A stretch of 64,000 bases of DNA, taken from Sialis fuliginosa. Lineage: Eukaryota; Arthropoda; Insecta; Megaloptera; Sialidae. Where the stretch lies: positions 14,580,701-14,644,700 of the forward strand of contig OY540816.1 of the NCBI GenBank assembly GCA_961205875.1, written 5' to 3'. The notes beneath the pieces were generated by a model, which worked only from the letters and a program-made list of their open reading frames with translations, did no database searches and was not told the origin of the DNA. The position numbers and the translations under genes are program-made. The stretch's first letter is position 1. Each line of letters begins with the position of its first letter. Positions 49,901 through 57,589 of this stretch are shown here, one piece after another.

Positions 49901-52815
49901 TAATAAATAATGAATAGAAAATATGAAGACTTTGTCTTGTACAATAGAAATATTTTTAATTATTTTATATCTATTTTTGTTTCGACCTAATAAGAAAACT
50001 ACTGCTACTTTTACTGTTAAAAAGCTTAAGAATCTAGAATTAGTTTAGGCTGTATACTAATTGATTTACGGCTAGCGCGTAAGAATGATTTTCAATTGAT
50101 TATATTAATTTTTTTAAATCAAAGTTAATTGAGGTATAGATGTAACTAAATCAACAATTTATATTAACGAATTAATAATAAAAATTCACAAGTGATATTT
50201 TGCGATAAATACGTGTAAAAATTAAAAGAATAATCAATGGAAATATACAAGCTGAGGAAAACGTGTTTAATTTCTTTCTTAAATTCTTGTTCTAAAGGAG
50301 AGAAAATCTACTGGGCTCTTCTTTATTTCATCAAAATTTATATTAAATATTAACAAAATAACAAGCATTATCATTATTTAATTTTCGTAAGATACAGCAC
50401 ATTAAAAAATCTATACTAGTCTTAAATCAATTTTTGTAAACTATAAAATTTTCACAATCATTTCCCAACATTTTTTTATTTAATTTTTTTTCGAATAGTC
50501 AAGCGTCAACGAATACCAAACTGAAGAAGAAACAACAAACAAAGAGATGAAGAAGTCGCCAGAAGAGTGTGACCAAGATAACACAATAGATTCTGTCTCG
50601 GTCACGGCCAGCACAGGAGCAGGAAGTGTCGTCGGTGATGTTAGTAACAGTTTCCAACAACAGATAGTAGCACATGAAGCGTCTCTGCTGAACTTATTGC
50701 AATCTGACGTTGGTGCGGATAGACAAAGGGATAGAGAAAGGCGATTCGCTTGTCCTTTTTGTGGTAAGTATTTGTACTACTGGAAAATGGAAAAAATATG
50801 TGTAATTAAGTTTTTAGTCATTTAAAAATGAAAATTTCACCAATAAAACAATGTCATTCGTCATTTCTGAACATTTTTTGAAAACTTAGAATATATCCAG
50901 AACTAATAATCGCTAAAAACCCCAATAGATTTATAATAAAAATTTTAAGCTTGCATCCCTCAACCCTTAAATATGTTAGCATAAAAAAAGTTAATAAAAT
51001 TTTTATATGATTTTGAACCTTCAATATTTTATCTCCTCTCACAGATGAAGGGTTGTAATTGGACTCATTTGATTCGATGGGAAAAATCATATACACAGGT
51101 AGAAAAGTGACTTGGGCCAAGAAAATCTTGTTTTATATATAACGAAAAAAATATTTTTTCAATATAAGAATATATTCTTAATCCAAGTATATTATTGTTT
51201 TCGTCCAACAATATTTCTTTAAAGAGAAACAACAATTTTCTGGATTAAGAGTATATTCTTAAATTAAGAAAATATTGTTTTCGTTATATAAAAAACAAGG
51301 ATTTCTTGGCCCAAGTCAACTTTTCTACTCGTGTAGGAGGTGTAGGGTAAAAAAATTACTTTCTATCTCGCAGAGATATTTACGAATTTGTATAGTAAAT
51401 AAATAGTGTAAAAAGACAAATTCTGTCAGAAGAAAATAATGCCAGCCGACAACAATATTGAAGACATATAAAAAAATAAAAATTCAATATTTGATTTCCT
51501 ATCACAGATTAAGGATTGTAATTGGTCTCATTTGATCAAAAATTCTTCAAATTCTTGTTTTGTACTACAAAAATAGTTTTAACAATTAAAATTATCTGTT
51601 AAGTTACATAAATAAAACAAAATTCGAAATGTTATTTTAAAGAAAACAATGGGAAATTAATACTTAAAAAAACGTTATAAAATATAAATTTTTCGTGCGG
51701 CCGCAGGTGTCTTCCTGATTGCGGTCATTCCTGATTGCGGTCGTTCCTGATTGCGGTCGTTCCTGATTGCGGTCATATAATTTATCAGTGGTATAGAAGG
51801 GAAAATTTGCCGCAGCTTGCTAAAAAGTTAAATAATCATCTCTACTGGCTAGTGTCCTGATTGCGGTCAACTCTTGGATAGCCTTATATATTCTATGCGT
51901 CATAAAAATATGTTAATAGAAAACATAAGTAATTTATATATGTATTTTTTCAGATATTTGAATATTGATGTTCTTTTGTATGGATTTCTTGAATATGGGG
52001 CTTATAAACTATAGTTTAAAAAATATGTGTTACTTTTTATTATATCAAATTAAAACATTTTCGCGTTAGCGAAAATGTAGTATTGTGATGTACTATTTTG
52101 TTATTTAATAAATTTTATGTATAACACTTGTTTGCTCCAGAGCTTGAATATTGATGTTATTTTGTATGTATTTCTTGAATGTGGGGCTTATAAACTATAG
52201 TTTAAAAAATAAATTACTTATAATGTTTTCTATTAATATGATGGTCACTTTAAAATCAGTTATAAATTAATGCTTTTAATTAAATATACAGATTATTAAT
52301 TTGTCTAGATTTTTATCATGTATGGAAAATATAAGGGTTTTCAGGAGTTGACCGCAATCAGGACCATAGACGGTAGAGCTGTATATTTACTTTTTAAGCA
52401 AGCTACGACAAATTTCCCTTCTTTATAATCGAAAAATGATATAACCGCAATCAGGACAGTTTTCTTTAATAACCGCAATCAGGACGACCGCAATCAGGAA
52501 ACAACCGGCGGCATTATTTATTAATATCGCCCCATCTTTGAAAAAGGTCTCCGAACATTAATGCTGATTTGTTCCATAGGTAAATGCGTCCGTTCCAAAG
52601 AAAACCTGAAGTTGCACGTGCGAAAGCACACGGGTGAGAGGCCGTTTGTGTGCCTGTTTTGCGGGCGCGCTTTCGGCGGCAAGAGCGATCTGACGCGGCA
52701 CCTCCGCATCCACACGGGCGAGAGACCGTACCATTGCGACATGTGCGGGAAGTGCTTCGCGCGCGCCGACTACCTCTCCAAGCATCTTACCACTCACATG
52801 CACACGCCGCGCTAA
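27092..52815 (+). CDS. BTB-C2H2 zinc-finger transcription factor, isoform B (six fingers)
   Basis: Join of 27092-27316, 28279-29202, 32905-33000, 47028-47346, 47911-48067, 49056-49332, 50499-50763 and 52580-52815; 832 residues. It shares residues 1-415 with isoform A and then has its own 417-residue tail. Fingers are at about 487-510, 531-554, 564-586, 749-771, 777-799 and 805-827. The first three are spaced apart with no TGE(K/R)P linker; the last three form a tandem array with TGERP linkers. Between the two groups is a 160-residue acidic/serine-rich linker with IKQE at 659-662. Phases (0,0,0,1,2,0,1) agree at every junction, and the split codons restore finger residues exactly (for example AG|A = Arg574 and G|GT = Gly755), which is strong evidence for the model. 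The intron from exon 3 to this module is about 14 kb and contains all of module A. Whether both tails are made in the same cells is unknown. Confidence 0.82.
27397..27573. mobile_element. Palindromic MITE in intron 1 (177 bp)
   Basis: GTAAACGTCAGAATTTATTG and (reversed) GTAAACGTCAGAATTGATTG at the ends, continuing with mirrored TTTCGATTCACAGAA. Arms are about 57 bp. Lies between BTB exons 1 and 2. Confidence 0.75.
27634..28158 (-). mobile_element. Unnamed inverted-repeat transposon, family 1, copy 3
   Basis: Reverse-complement relative of 5325-5879: left end AAAGGTATTGGCATCAGTCT, right end AAGACTGGTGCCAGTACCTT. It fills more than half of the intron that splits the BTB domain. Non-coding. Confidence 0.7.
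28279..29202 (+). CDS. Coding exon 2: C-terminal part of BTB plus linker (residues 76-383)
   Basis: Acceptor TTGTTCAG|GAC at 28277-28278, donor TTG|GTGAGT at 29203, 308 codons, phase 0 at both ends. Residues 76-119 complete the BTB domain (DVRFAELRTLIEFMYKGEV, then LKTAESLKVKGLAEM). The rest is predicted disordered: HQHQQQQQ, an RE-dipeptide tract coded by imperfect CGAGAA/CGGGAG repeats, a basic stretch, SPxx serine motifs, glycine-rich runs and PNDLS. The RE tract is a likely site of length polymorphism. Confidence 0.9.
29820..29910 (-). repeat. Dispersed repeat, inverted copy
   Basis: Reverse complement of the segment at 21608-21705, with the shared motif GGGACTTTCTTATACGT-like block. It lies in the intron between exons 2 and 3. 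Confidence 0.6.
31065..31300. other. CpG-rich island in the intron between exons 2 and 3
   Basis: About 235 bp rich in G, C and CpG, surrounded by very AT-rich intron. All three + frames are open and one - frame is long, as expected from GC richness alone, and none shows a known domain. There is no convincing acceptor/donor pair in phase 0. It could be an internal promoter, enhancer or unrecognised alternative exon. It ends in a (CA)-rich tract. Confidence 0.4.
31295..32057 (+). repeat. Tandem duplication of a ~191-bp unit, first unit interrupted
   Basis: Unit 1 starts GTCATGACGGCGGAACATAT (31295), unit 2 GTCATGACCGCGGAACATAT (31867). Both continue with TATTAATTCGTAGG.TATGT and AAAATATTTTAGATTTTTTG. 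Unit 1 carries the hAT-like element at 31342-31714, and unit 2 shows the intact sequence. Confidence 0.75.
31342..31714. mobile_element. hAT-like MITE in intron 2
   Basis: Ends CAACACTTCTTAACC and (reversed) CAGCGATTCTTAACC, similar to Charlie-type hAT ends. Perfect 8-bp direct repeat TACTAATA at 31334-31341 and 31715-31722. Includes a C13-14 tract near 31396. Confidence 0.8.
32905..33000 (+). CDS. Coding exon 3: last shared exon (residues 384-415), branch point for alternative tails
   Basis: A 96-nt micro-exon with acceptor TTTTTCCAG at 32903-32904 and donor CCG|GTAAGT at 33001. The 32 codons read SLKKEVDWGGG...YRHPYEP and are open throughout. It begins and ends in phase 0, so it can join to 34278 (module A) or 47028 (module B), both of which start in phase 0. 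LKKE at 385-388 fits the SUMO-acceptor consensus PsiKxE. It was too short to stand out as a reading frame; support comes from the splice sites, GC rise and exact phase fit. Confidence 0.78.
34278..34907 (+). CDS. Terminal exon of module A: four C2H2 fingers (residues 416-624)
   Basis: Acceptor GGTTCCAG|GAC at 34276-34277; stop TGA 34905-34907. Finger 1 (PCMYCGAAFAHQSKLTRHILSH) stands alone. A proline- and alanine-rich spacer of about 68 residues follows, then fingers 2-4: CKFCGKSF...HLPAH, CEFCGKAF...HCRVH, CSLCGKTF...HEKTH, all C-X2-C-X12-H-X3-H. Finger 2 has an unusual helix (PDVGTLIAH), so it may contribute less to base contacts. A 30-residue acidic tail ends in HHPQ. The same reading frame continues upstream of the acceptor to 34224, but that part lacks coding character. 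Confidence 0.88.
   Translation, partial: DLMPGSEGPYPCMYCGAAFAHQSKLTRHILSHSLETLKYREQLHQLQQGLGPPPPPPLLLAGAGGLPPPGAHGEVEHAAMELELEAAAAAVAAGQGGGSVVLCKFCGKSFPDVGTLIAHLPAHTGDRPFKCEFCGKAFKLRHHMKDHCRVHTGERPFRCSLCGKTFSRSTILKAHEKTHYPKYVRKFLSPGPLDSASAEDEGSPQHHPQ
35139..35401 (+). promoter_or_regulatory. Candidate poly(A) signals for the module A transcript
   Basis: AATAAA occurs at 35139-35144 (232 nt after the stop) and 35396-35401 (490 nt after). The DNA becomes strongly AT-rich beyond 34.91 kb, as expected of a 3' UTR. AT-rich DNA yields chance AATAAA matches, so the site actually used is uncertain. Confidence 0.4.
36056..36742. mobile_element. Inverted-repeat element with AGAGTAATCC ends (687 bp)
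   Basis: Left ATAGAGTAATCCAGAAATTT and right (reversed) ATAGAGTAATCCGGTCAAAA. Two TGACGTCA sites lie inside (near 36234 and 36613). Non-coding. Family unknown. Confidence 0.6.
38040..38332. mobile_element. Palindromic MITE (~293 bp)
   Basis: Left arm TGATTGGTTGATTCATGGAA..GGTGGATTGTACCAGAAATT; right arm mirrors it (AATTTCTGATACAATCCACC..CCATAAATCAACCAATCA). Arms are about 85-90 bp. Confidence 0.72.
44032..44170. mobile_element. Small palindromic MITE (139 bp)
   Basis: GCAGAGCTATATTCATGTGA at the left is mirrored by CTCACCTGAATACAGCTCGC; inside, AGATCAGACACATTCG mirrors CGAATGTGTTCGATCT. Confidence 0.65.
45538..45909. mobile_element. TIR element with GGTCTCACCGCT ends (372 bp)
   Basis: Left TGCCCGGTCTCACCGCTCAA and right (reversed) ATGGCCGATCTCACCGCTAA. 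No coding capacity, family unknown. Confidence 0.6.
46104..46987. mobile_element. piggyBac-like MITE with TTAA duplication
   Basis: Bounded by TTAA at 46100-46103 and 46988-46991. Ends are G-run plus TAAGGTTTTAAA and its mirror TTTTAAAACCTTA plus C-run. TTAA target and G/C-run ends fit piggyBac. 884 bp, with only chance frames inside. It ends 40 bp before the first module B exon. Confidence 0.7.
47028..47346 (+). CDS. Module B exon 1: spacer and finger B1 (residues 416-521)
   Basis: Acceptor CAATTCAG|CTA at 47026-47027, donor ACAG|GTAAGG at 47347; phase 0 in, phase 1 out. It encodes a proline-rich opening (LADEPGQSADGPPQRSP), an alanine-rich spacer, and one finger YRCLVCFAAFPSPWLLRQH-TALQ-H (C-X2-C-X12-H-X4-H). 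An ATG at 47103 lies in frame but need not be a start, because the frame is open from the acceptor. A piggyBac-like element ends 40 bp before the exon. Confidence 0.82.
47911..48067 (+). CDS. Module B exon 2: finger B2 and first half of finger B3 (residues 522-574)
   Basis: Acceptor CTAACATAG at 47909-47910; donor TTCAG|GTAAGA at 48068; phase 1 in, phase 2 out. It encodes EEKPFVCEQCGQSYRYRSAY...KHREQNH (C-X2-C-X12-H-X4-H), then FACDVCGMQF, the knuckle of the next finger, cut by the intron. The reading continues correctly only when spliced to 49056. Longer open frames over this exon in other phases are shadows. Confidence 0.8.
48147..48475 (+). mobile_element. Non-autonomous Helitron-like element
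   Basis: Starts TCCATACCAATATTATAAAT (then GCGAAAGTGTGTCTGTC), contains AACCGCTATACCGATCTTAA and TGAAATTTGGCAGGGAGATA, and ends GCGGGTAACAGCTAG before T. These are features of insect Helitron-type relics. In intron between module B exons 2 and 3. Confidence 0.65.
49056..49332 (+). CDS. Module B exon 3: second half of finger B3 plus linker (residues 574-666)
   Basis: Acceptor TTCTTTAG at 49054-49055; donor CAG|GTAAAA at 49333. AG|A completes Arg574, then YLKSFKKHRLNHALERLHG supplies the helix and both histidines of finger B3. The remainder is a serine/glycine and acidic linker (SSSGPAGSASGGYGSDVES, EVSSTNETVGASNSNEDNE) ending in KIKQEQPDQ. IKQE at 659-662 fits the SUMO-acceptor consensus. Phase 2 in, phase 0 out. 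Confidence 0.8.
49385..49830 (+). repeat. Dispersed repeat, + copy, in module B intron
   Basis: Shares many blocks with the reverse complement of 57590-57990: CCTCCAGTAACGATATATTT, TTTCTAAACTATCAAT, AATGAAAATTATAACGAA, GTGAGAATGACTACG.AACC. Contains AAATTTGGTATACGGACGTA. Non-coding. Confidence 0.6.
50499..50763 (+). CDS. Module B exon 4: linker and knuckle of finger B4 (residues 667-754)
   Basis: Acceptor TCGAATAG at 50497-50498; donor TGTG|GTAAGT at 50764. It encodes an acidic/threonine-serine-rich stretch (NEYQTEEETTNKEMKKSPEE), an EASLLNLLQSDVG segment, a basic run (ADRQRDRERR) and FACPFC, the first half of finger B4. The last base (G) begins Gly755. An in-frame ATG at 50547 is internal. 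Phase 0 in, phase 1 out. Confidence 0.8.
51093..51334. mobile_element. Palindromic MITE (242 bp) in module B intron
   Basis: ACACAGGTAGAAAAGTGACT at the left is mirrored by AGTCAACTTTTCTACTCGTG at the right, continuing through TTGGGCCAAGAAA and TATATAACG. Arms are longer than 50 bp. Confidence 0.75.
51699..52513. mobile_element. Unclassified element with clustered CCTGATTGCGGTC motifs
   Basis: The left end holds four tandem 16-bp units of TTCCTGATTGCGGTC(A/G); a fifth copy is at about 51854. The right half holds four copies in inverse orientation (GACCGCAATCAGG near 52347, 52443, 52471, 52486). Subterminal blocks 51787-51880 and 52343-52440 are inverted repeats. Two internal direct repeats (TTGAATATTGATGTT..GGGGCTTATAAACTATAGTT) lie at 51957-52026 and 52143-52207. 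No transposase frame. Confidence 0.65.
52580..52815 (+). CDS. Module B terminal exon: rest of finger B4, fingers B5 and B6 (residues 755-832)
   Basis: Acceptor TTCCATAG|GTA at 52578-52579; stop TAA 52813-52815. It encodes GKCVRSKENLKLHVRKH (end of B4), then CLFCGRAFGGKSDLTRHLRIH and CDMCGKCFARADYLSKHLTTH joined by TGERP linkers, and a short tail MHTPR. This is a canonical three-finger DNA-binding array. The ATG at 52561 is inside the intron (branch/acceptor region) and is not a start. The GC content is about twice that of the intron. Confidence 0.86.
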
Positions 52816-52924
52816 GTCTCGATCTGGTATTATACATGTACTAGTTATCAGGACTGTTCTGCCTATATATGAACGCAATCTTGTATAAATCTTAAATGCA
52901 ACCTTTACGCTACATCCTCACGAA

Positions 52925-52930
52925 AATAAA
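52925..52930 (+). promoter_or_regulatory. Candidate poly(A) signal for the module B transcript
   Basis: AATAAA lies 110 nt after the TAA stop of the last zinc-finger exon, before a transposon copy that starts at 52977. It is the first such hexamer in the expected window, so the 3' UTR may be short. Confidence 0.5.
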
Positions 52931-52976
52931 ACAAAATCAATTATAACCCCCGATCAAAAGAAAGGAATGCAACAAC

Positions 52977-53272
52977 ATGTCCGGTATTATAAAGGAACTA
53001 GCAAATTTGCTAGCTAGCAAGCACTTTCAAATACAGTATTAATTCTTTGAAAGTATCTATGGAATTTAGAGCAGTGATACTTCAACTTATTGTACTCTGG
53101 CCGTAAAAAATAATTTTCATAATATCGCCACTGTTTTAATACCGTTGGTGTTTACATACCACGCGTGCGCGAAAATTGTTAAACACTTCACAAAACTTAA
53201 AAAGGATAACTGTCAGATAGGTTAGAAACCTCATTTGAAAGTGCTTGCTAGCTCTTTTATAATGCCGGACAT
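52977..53272. mobile_element. Palindromic MITE, family 2, copy 4 (uninterrupted)
   Basis: ATGTCCGGTATTATAAAGGA to ATAATGCCGGACAT. Closest relative of the copy at 3024-3573, but without the nested hAT-like insert. It starts 47 bp after the candidate poly(A) signal of module B. Confidence 0.75.
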
Positions 53273-54565
53273 AAATTTCGATATTCGGTCGCCATCTTAG
53301 ATCCGCCATATTGAACTATTCTAAAAATTGTCCAATTTAAGTAAAATTGAAAATGTGCAAACAGTTTTAATAACCGAATATGTTTTTGATAGCTGACCGG
53401 CATTGCGTCAGTCAGTGTGCTCGTTTTACTCAATTAAAATTTTTGAAAATAAAAATGAAATTTTAAATAAAAAAAATAAAATTCCAGAAGGATCATAGGA
53501 TTCGGATCGTAGTAAAGGTAACATTTAGAATACTACCTAGATGGCAGTCAACCATAGGACAGTCGGTCCTGATAACTACTTAAAATCTAACGACTTCTTC
53601 TATAGTTGAAAACGTTTTATGTTCCTTCCAGTTTTGTTTTTAAAATACAAAGGAAAGGCACAAAATATCGAAGATATGAAATATGAATGAATGATCATAA
53701 AAAATGTATTTATGTAATTATCGATTTTTATTGATTCAAATTACTGAAAACATCGAATAAAAATAAAGATGAATATGTTGATTTTGGTTCATTAAAATAC
53801 AAATGATTTGAATAAAACATTAAATATAAAGAAACGTAAGTACTATATTCTTTAGATGAAGATACACAACATCTATAGATAGAAATTGTTGATTTTGTAC
53901 TGAAGAACTAGTGTCCATGCATAGAAGCTAGGTTTTATTGATGATGATACTGTTAAAGATTAAAAAGAAAACTGTTATTTTATTCAAAGAAATTAGATCT
54001 ACATATATTTAAGGAAATGATAAGAAATTGAATGAAGATAATAAAGAATGAACAGAAACAATAAATAAATGTATTAATGATTAAAAATTACTCATTAATT
54101 AATTAACAATAGGAAAATAAACTACTGACCGAAAATTTAAAACAACATAAATAAGAAAAAGACAACTTTATAAACAAATACATGTGTAAAACGAAGTAGG
54201 TAGATAGTGCGAATGTAATCAAAAGTGATGACAATGGAAATTGTGATAATAAAATATTAGGAAAATGTAATTCAGTCGATAGGGTATATAAAATACGGGT
54301 GATATAGGATACAAGTAGAACTGAATGAACAAAGGGTTGAATACAAAGGTGGATTTGTAGTATCATTTTCAATATATACGTAATTAACAGAAAAAATTAA
54401 CGTGTTAGTTCTTATACAGGTGGGGCATTTAGACTATCGAGTCGGTCTCGCTCCGATCAAATATAAATAAACAATAAATAATTAAATCATTCACACTATA
54501 GGTATCACTCAGGTCTCGATACTGTATTACTATACTGAATATTTAACCGGACCGAAACCGGCCCA
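53273..54565. other. AT-rich downstream DNA without recognisable gene
   Basis: No frame with a recognisable domain. No further zinc-finger exon was seen downstream of the stop at 52815. Confidence 0.5.
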
Positions 54566-55345
54566 ATAGTCTGGAACGACCCTTTAAAATGTTACAAATT
54601 TTTATCTTAGTTAGAAGAATCGCATATTTGAAAAAAATGTTTAGTCCAAAAAATGTTTGGTTGTGAGGGGATAATCGAATAATAATATGTATTTTTTATT
54701 TTAGTGTGGCCCCAAGGAACATCACTTTTTTTAAAATAGGGACCTATGGTTTTTATTTAGTAATTATTCTATATGAAAAAACACGAATCTTTCATGAAAA
54801 CTTTTTTTTTAAATAATTCGAAATTTTGGACTTTCAAAAAAAATTTACTCAGAAACCATCAATTTTAGAGAAAAATTACAAGACACATATAATACAATGT
54901 TGATTTTGGTCTTATAAAACTTGGAGAATTATTTAAACAATTTTGCAAAAATAAAAAAAAATACCAAATGTTAAAAAAAATCTAGAATAATTCTTAGTTT
55001 TATTAGCCCAAAATAAACATTTTTTGTGTCTTATACTTTTGAGTAACAAAATCTTGAACTATTTTGTTAGATATCTTGGAGAACTTAAGTTGTTAAAAAA
55101 ATATTTTTTTATGAAATATTCGTGTTTTTTACGTAGAATAAGATAAGTAAATAAAAACTATGGGTTCCTATTTAAAAAATTATATTGACCTTCAAATATC
55201 CTTAGGGTTACACTAAAATAACAAATAAATATTACTATTCGATTACCCCCTCACAACCGGACAATTTTTGGTTTAAATATTTTTTCAAATATGCGATAGT
55301 TCTGGGATAAAAATGTGTAACACTTTAAATGCTCCACCCTGTATA
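54566..55345. mobile_element. Long palindromic element (~780 bp)
   Basis: Arms of more than 300 bp pair around a centre near 54955: CGCATATTTGAAAAAAATGT / its mirror at about 55285-55305, GTTGTGAGGGGATAATCGAA / TTCGATTACCCCCTCACAAC, ATAGGGACCTATGGTTTTTA / AAAACTATGGGTTCCTAT. The right end reads TTTAAATGCTCCACCCTGTA. Confidence 0.7.
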
Positions 55346-56371
55346 TTTCAAAGAATTTTTTTTTTTAAGATTTAATAAATTAATCAGATTGTTTTGAAAA
55401 TGAATTATAATTCTACCTATGTTTGATAAACGAAATATTATAGAAATATTTAATATATTAAATATATGAAAACTATTAGTAATGGCTAATAGATATAATT
55501 TTATGTTTTCCGTAATAACGAAGAAAAATATGAAATATAGGCATGTGTTTTTTTATTAAAAAAATATATATATTCTTTATAAGTAAAGGTAATCAGCGAT
55601 GGACGGGCTTAAAAAGCCATTAAGTATTTTACATTTTCCGAATTTTTAAAAATATCGAATATAAGATTTATGTACATATATATGTATAAATTTAACTTCA
55701 AATAAATAAAATAAAATAGTATTTGCCCATCCATCACTGAGGTTAATTATATAGATCTCAAATATTATTTTATTAAGCCTTTTTTACTTATTGATATTTA
55801 AAAATCCCTTGATTTTATAACTTTTTGTTCGATTCTAAAATTCGTTGAATATTGTAACAATTGCATTACAAAAATAAACCTTCTCATATGCCCATTGCAA
55901 TATCTTACGAAAAATTAAAAACAAAAACAAGTTTTATTTATTATAATTATAGTTATATTTTCTTTATTTTCCTGCAGAAGAATATATAGGCATTTTCACT
56001 CATATACAATATTTTGATATAAAAATACGCAATAGTTGAAATAGTAATAACATTTTACGTTTACCTCAAAATATATACATAATAATATAATATACATATA
56101 TTTTTTATATTTATACAAGAATTTTATACCACAACAGCCGATTATAAACTTTTATAACGTTTAATATTTTAAAATATGCCAGTTATATACAATACAATAC
56201 AATAATGTTTAGATAATTTAAAAGAAATCATTTTCAAACAAAAGAAATATAATAAATAGATTCTTGATTATTCGGTTTGATAAAAAAAATTACTTGCAAA
56301 CAATATATAGTTAATTAAAAAAAATATACAATAAAATATATGATTTTTTTCTTATAAGTTGTAGAACCCCA

Positions 56372-56412
56372 TCTTTTGAACATCCCGACTAATCGAGAAT
56401 CTACTGTATATT
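56372..56412 (-). repeat. Fragment of a pogo/Tigger-like end
   Basis: Reversed, it reads TACAGTAGATTCTCGATTAG then TCGGGATGTTC, similar to CAGTARACYCTCG ends. The other end was not found. Confidence 0.4.
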
Positions 56413-57589
56413 GTTTTTTGTTGTTTTTTTTTTAATTATCATTATACCTCAATAAATAATAATAATAAACGTTTAAACGACTGTTTAAAAATCAATAAAC
56501 AAATTCTTCACAAAGATAGCCAGAACGAAAAAGGTTAGGTTGTATTTTAAATGTAAAAAAAATAATGGAACTGAAAGAAAAATATGTAGTTAATAAAAAA
56601 AAATAACACAACGAAAGCTATAACTGATAATACTAAAAGTTATAGATATAGGAAAAATTATATATTGTTATAATAATGTAATAATCTAAATAAATTGTAT
56701 TATATATATTGAATGAAAAATATGTGTGACTAGATGTAAAATTAATTTTAACTCGTATTTGGTAAACAGCAAATAACATTTTATTTAAAAAAACACACGC
56801 GTTTTGCTCATAAGGTTGGGCTCAAGTGTATATAATGAATTATTATATAAGTGATATATAAATTATTATAATAATTATACGTGTAAAATAAATGTGCGAT
56901 CTTAAAACTAAAATATATTTGCCATCGTTTCTAAAAAAGAAATCATACACTATCAGATTTTCAAATTTTTCATAATATGCAGTATAAGCCTGATAATTGC
57001 AACGTTCCCAAGTAGTTATTTTCAATATCTACAAACAGAAACAAAAATAATTTTGCAATTATATTTTTTTTAAATATTCATAATAAAAAATAATAAAAAA
57101 TTATTTTGAACTAAAATAATATAACAGATTTGTTAATTGTAAAAAACTTTGTTTAATTACTTGCAGATATTGAACTTCTACTGTGTATATTTGCTTTTAT
57201 AATATTAAATTGTTTTATTTTAAATTAATCGAAAGTACAAAAAACTAAATAGAATATATACTTTTTTTTATTTTTAACATCTGGTAGAGTATGTATTTTC
57301 AATCATGCTTTGAATGTCTAAATAAATATTCTTGATTAAAATTTTGTAGATAGTAAAATAAAATTATGTTTATTTAGAGACGATTTCTAAATAAACCGTT
57401 CTTCATTAAAATATATGTACAACTAAAAATAGATTTTATTAAATTGTTTCAACCAACATATTCCCAGAAAATACATTTTTTAATTACATACATAAACAGT
57501 TTAGGGACTAAAGACCGCAAAAAAATTACAAAATGTCTACAATTTTTGTTGATAATTTAATTTAATTAATATACAAAACCACATGATAA

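Noticed and set aside
51714..51776. Four tandem 16-bp units considered as a CRISPR-like array or minisatellite gene
   Set aside because: No unique spacers, eukaryotic intron context, and inverse copies at the other end show a transposon-type arrangement.
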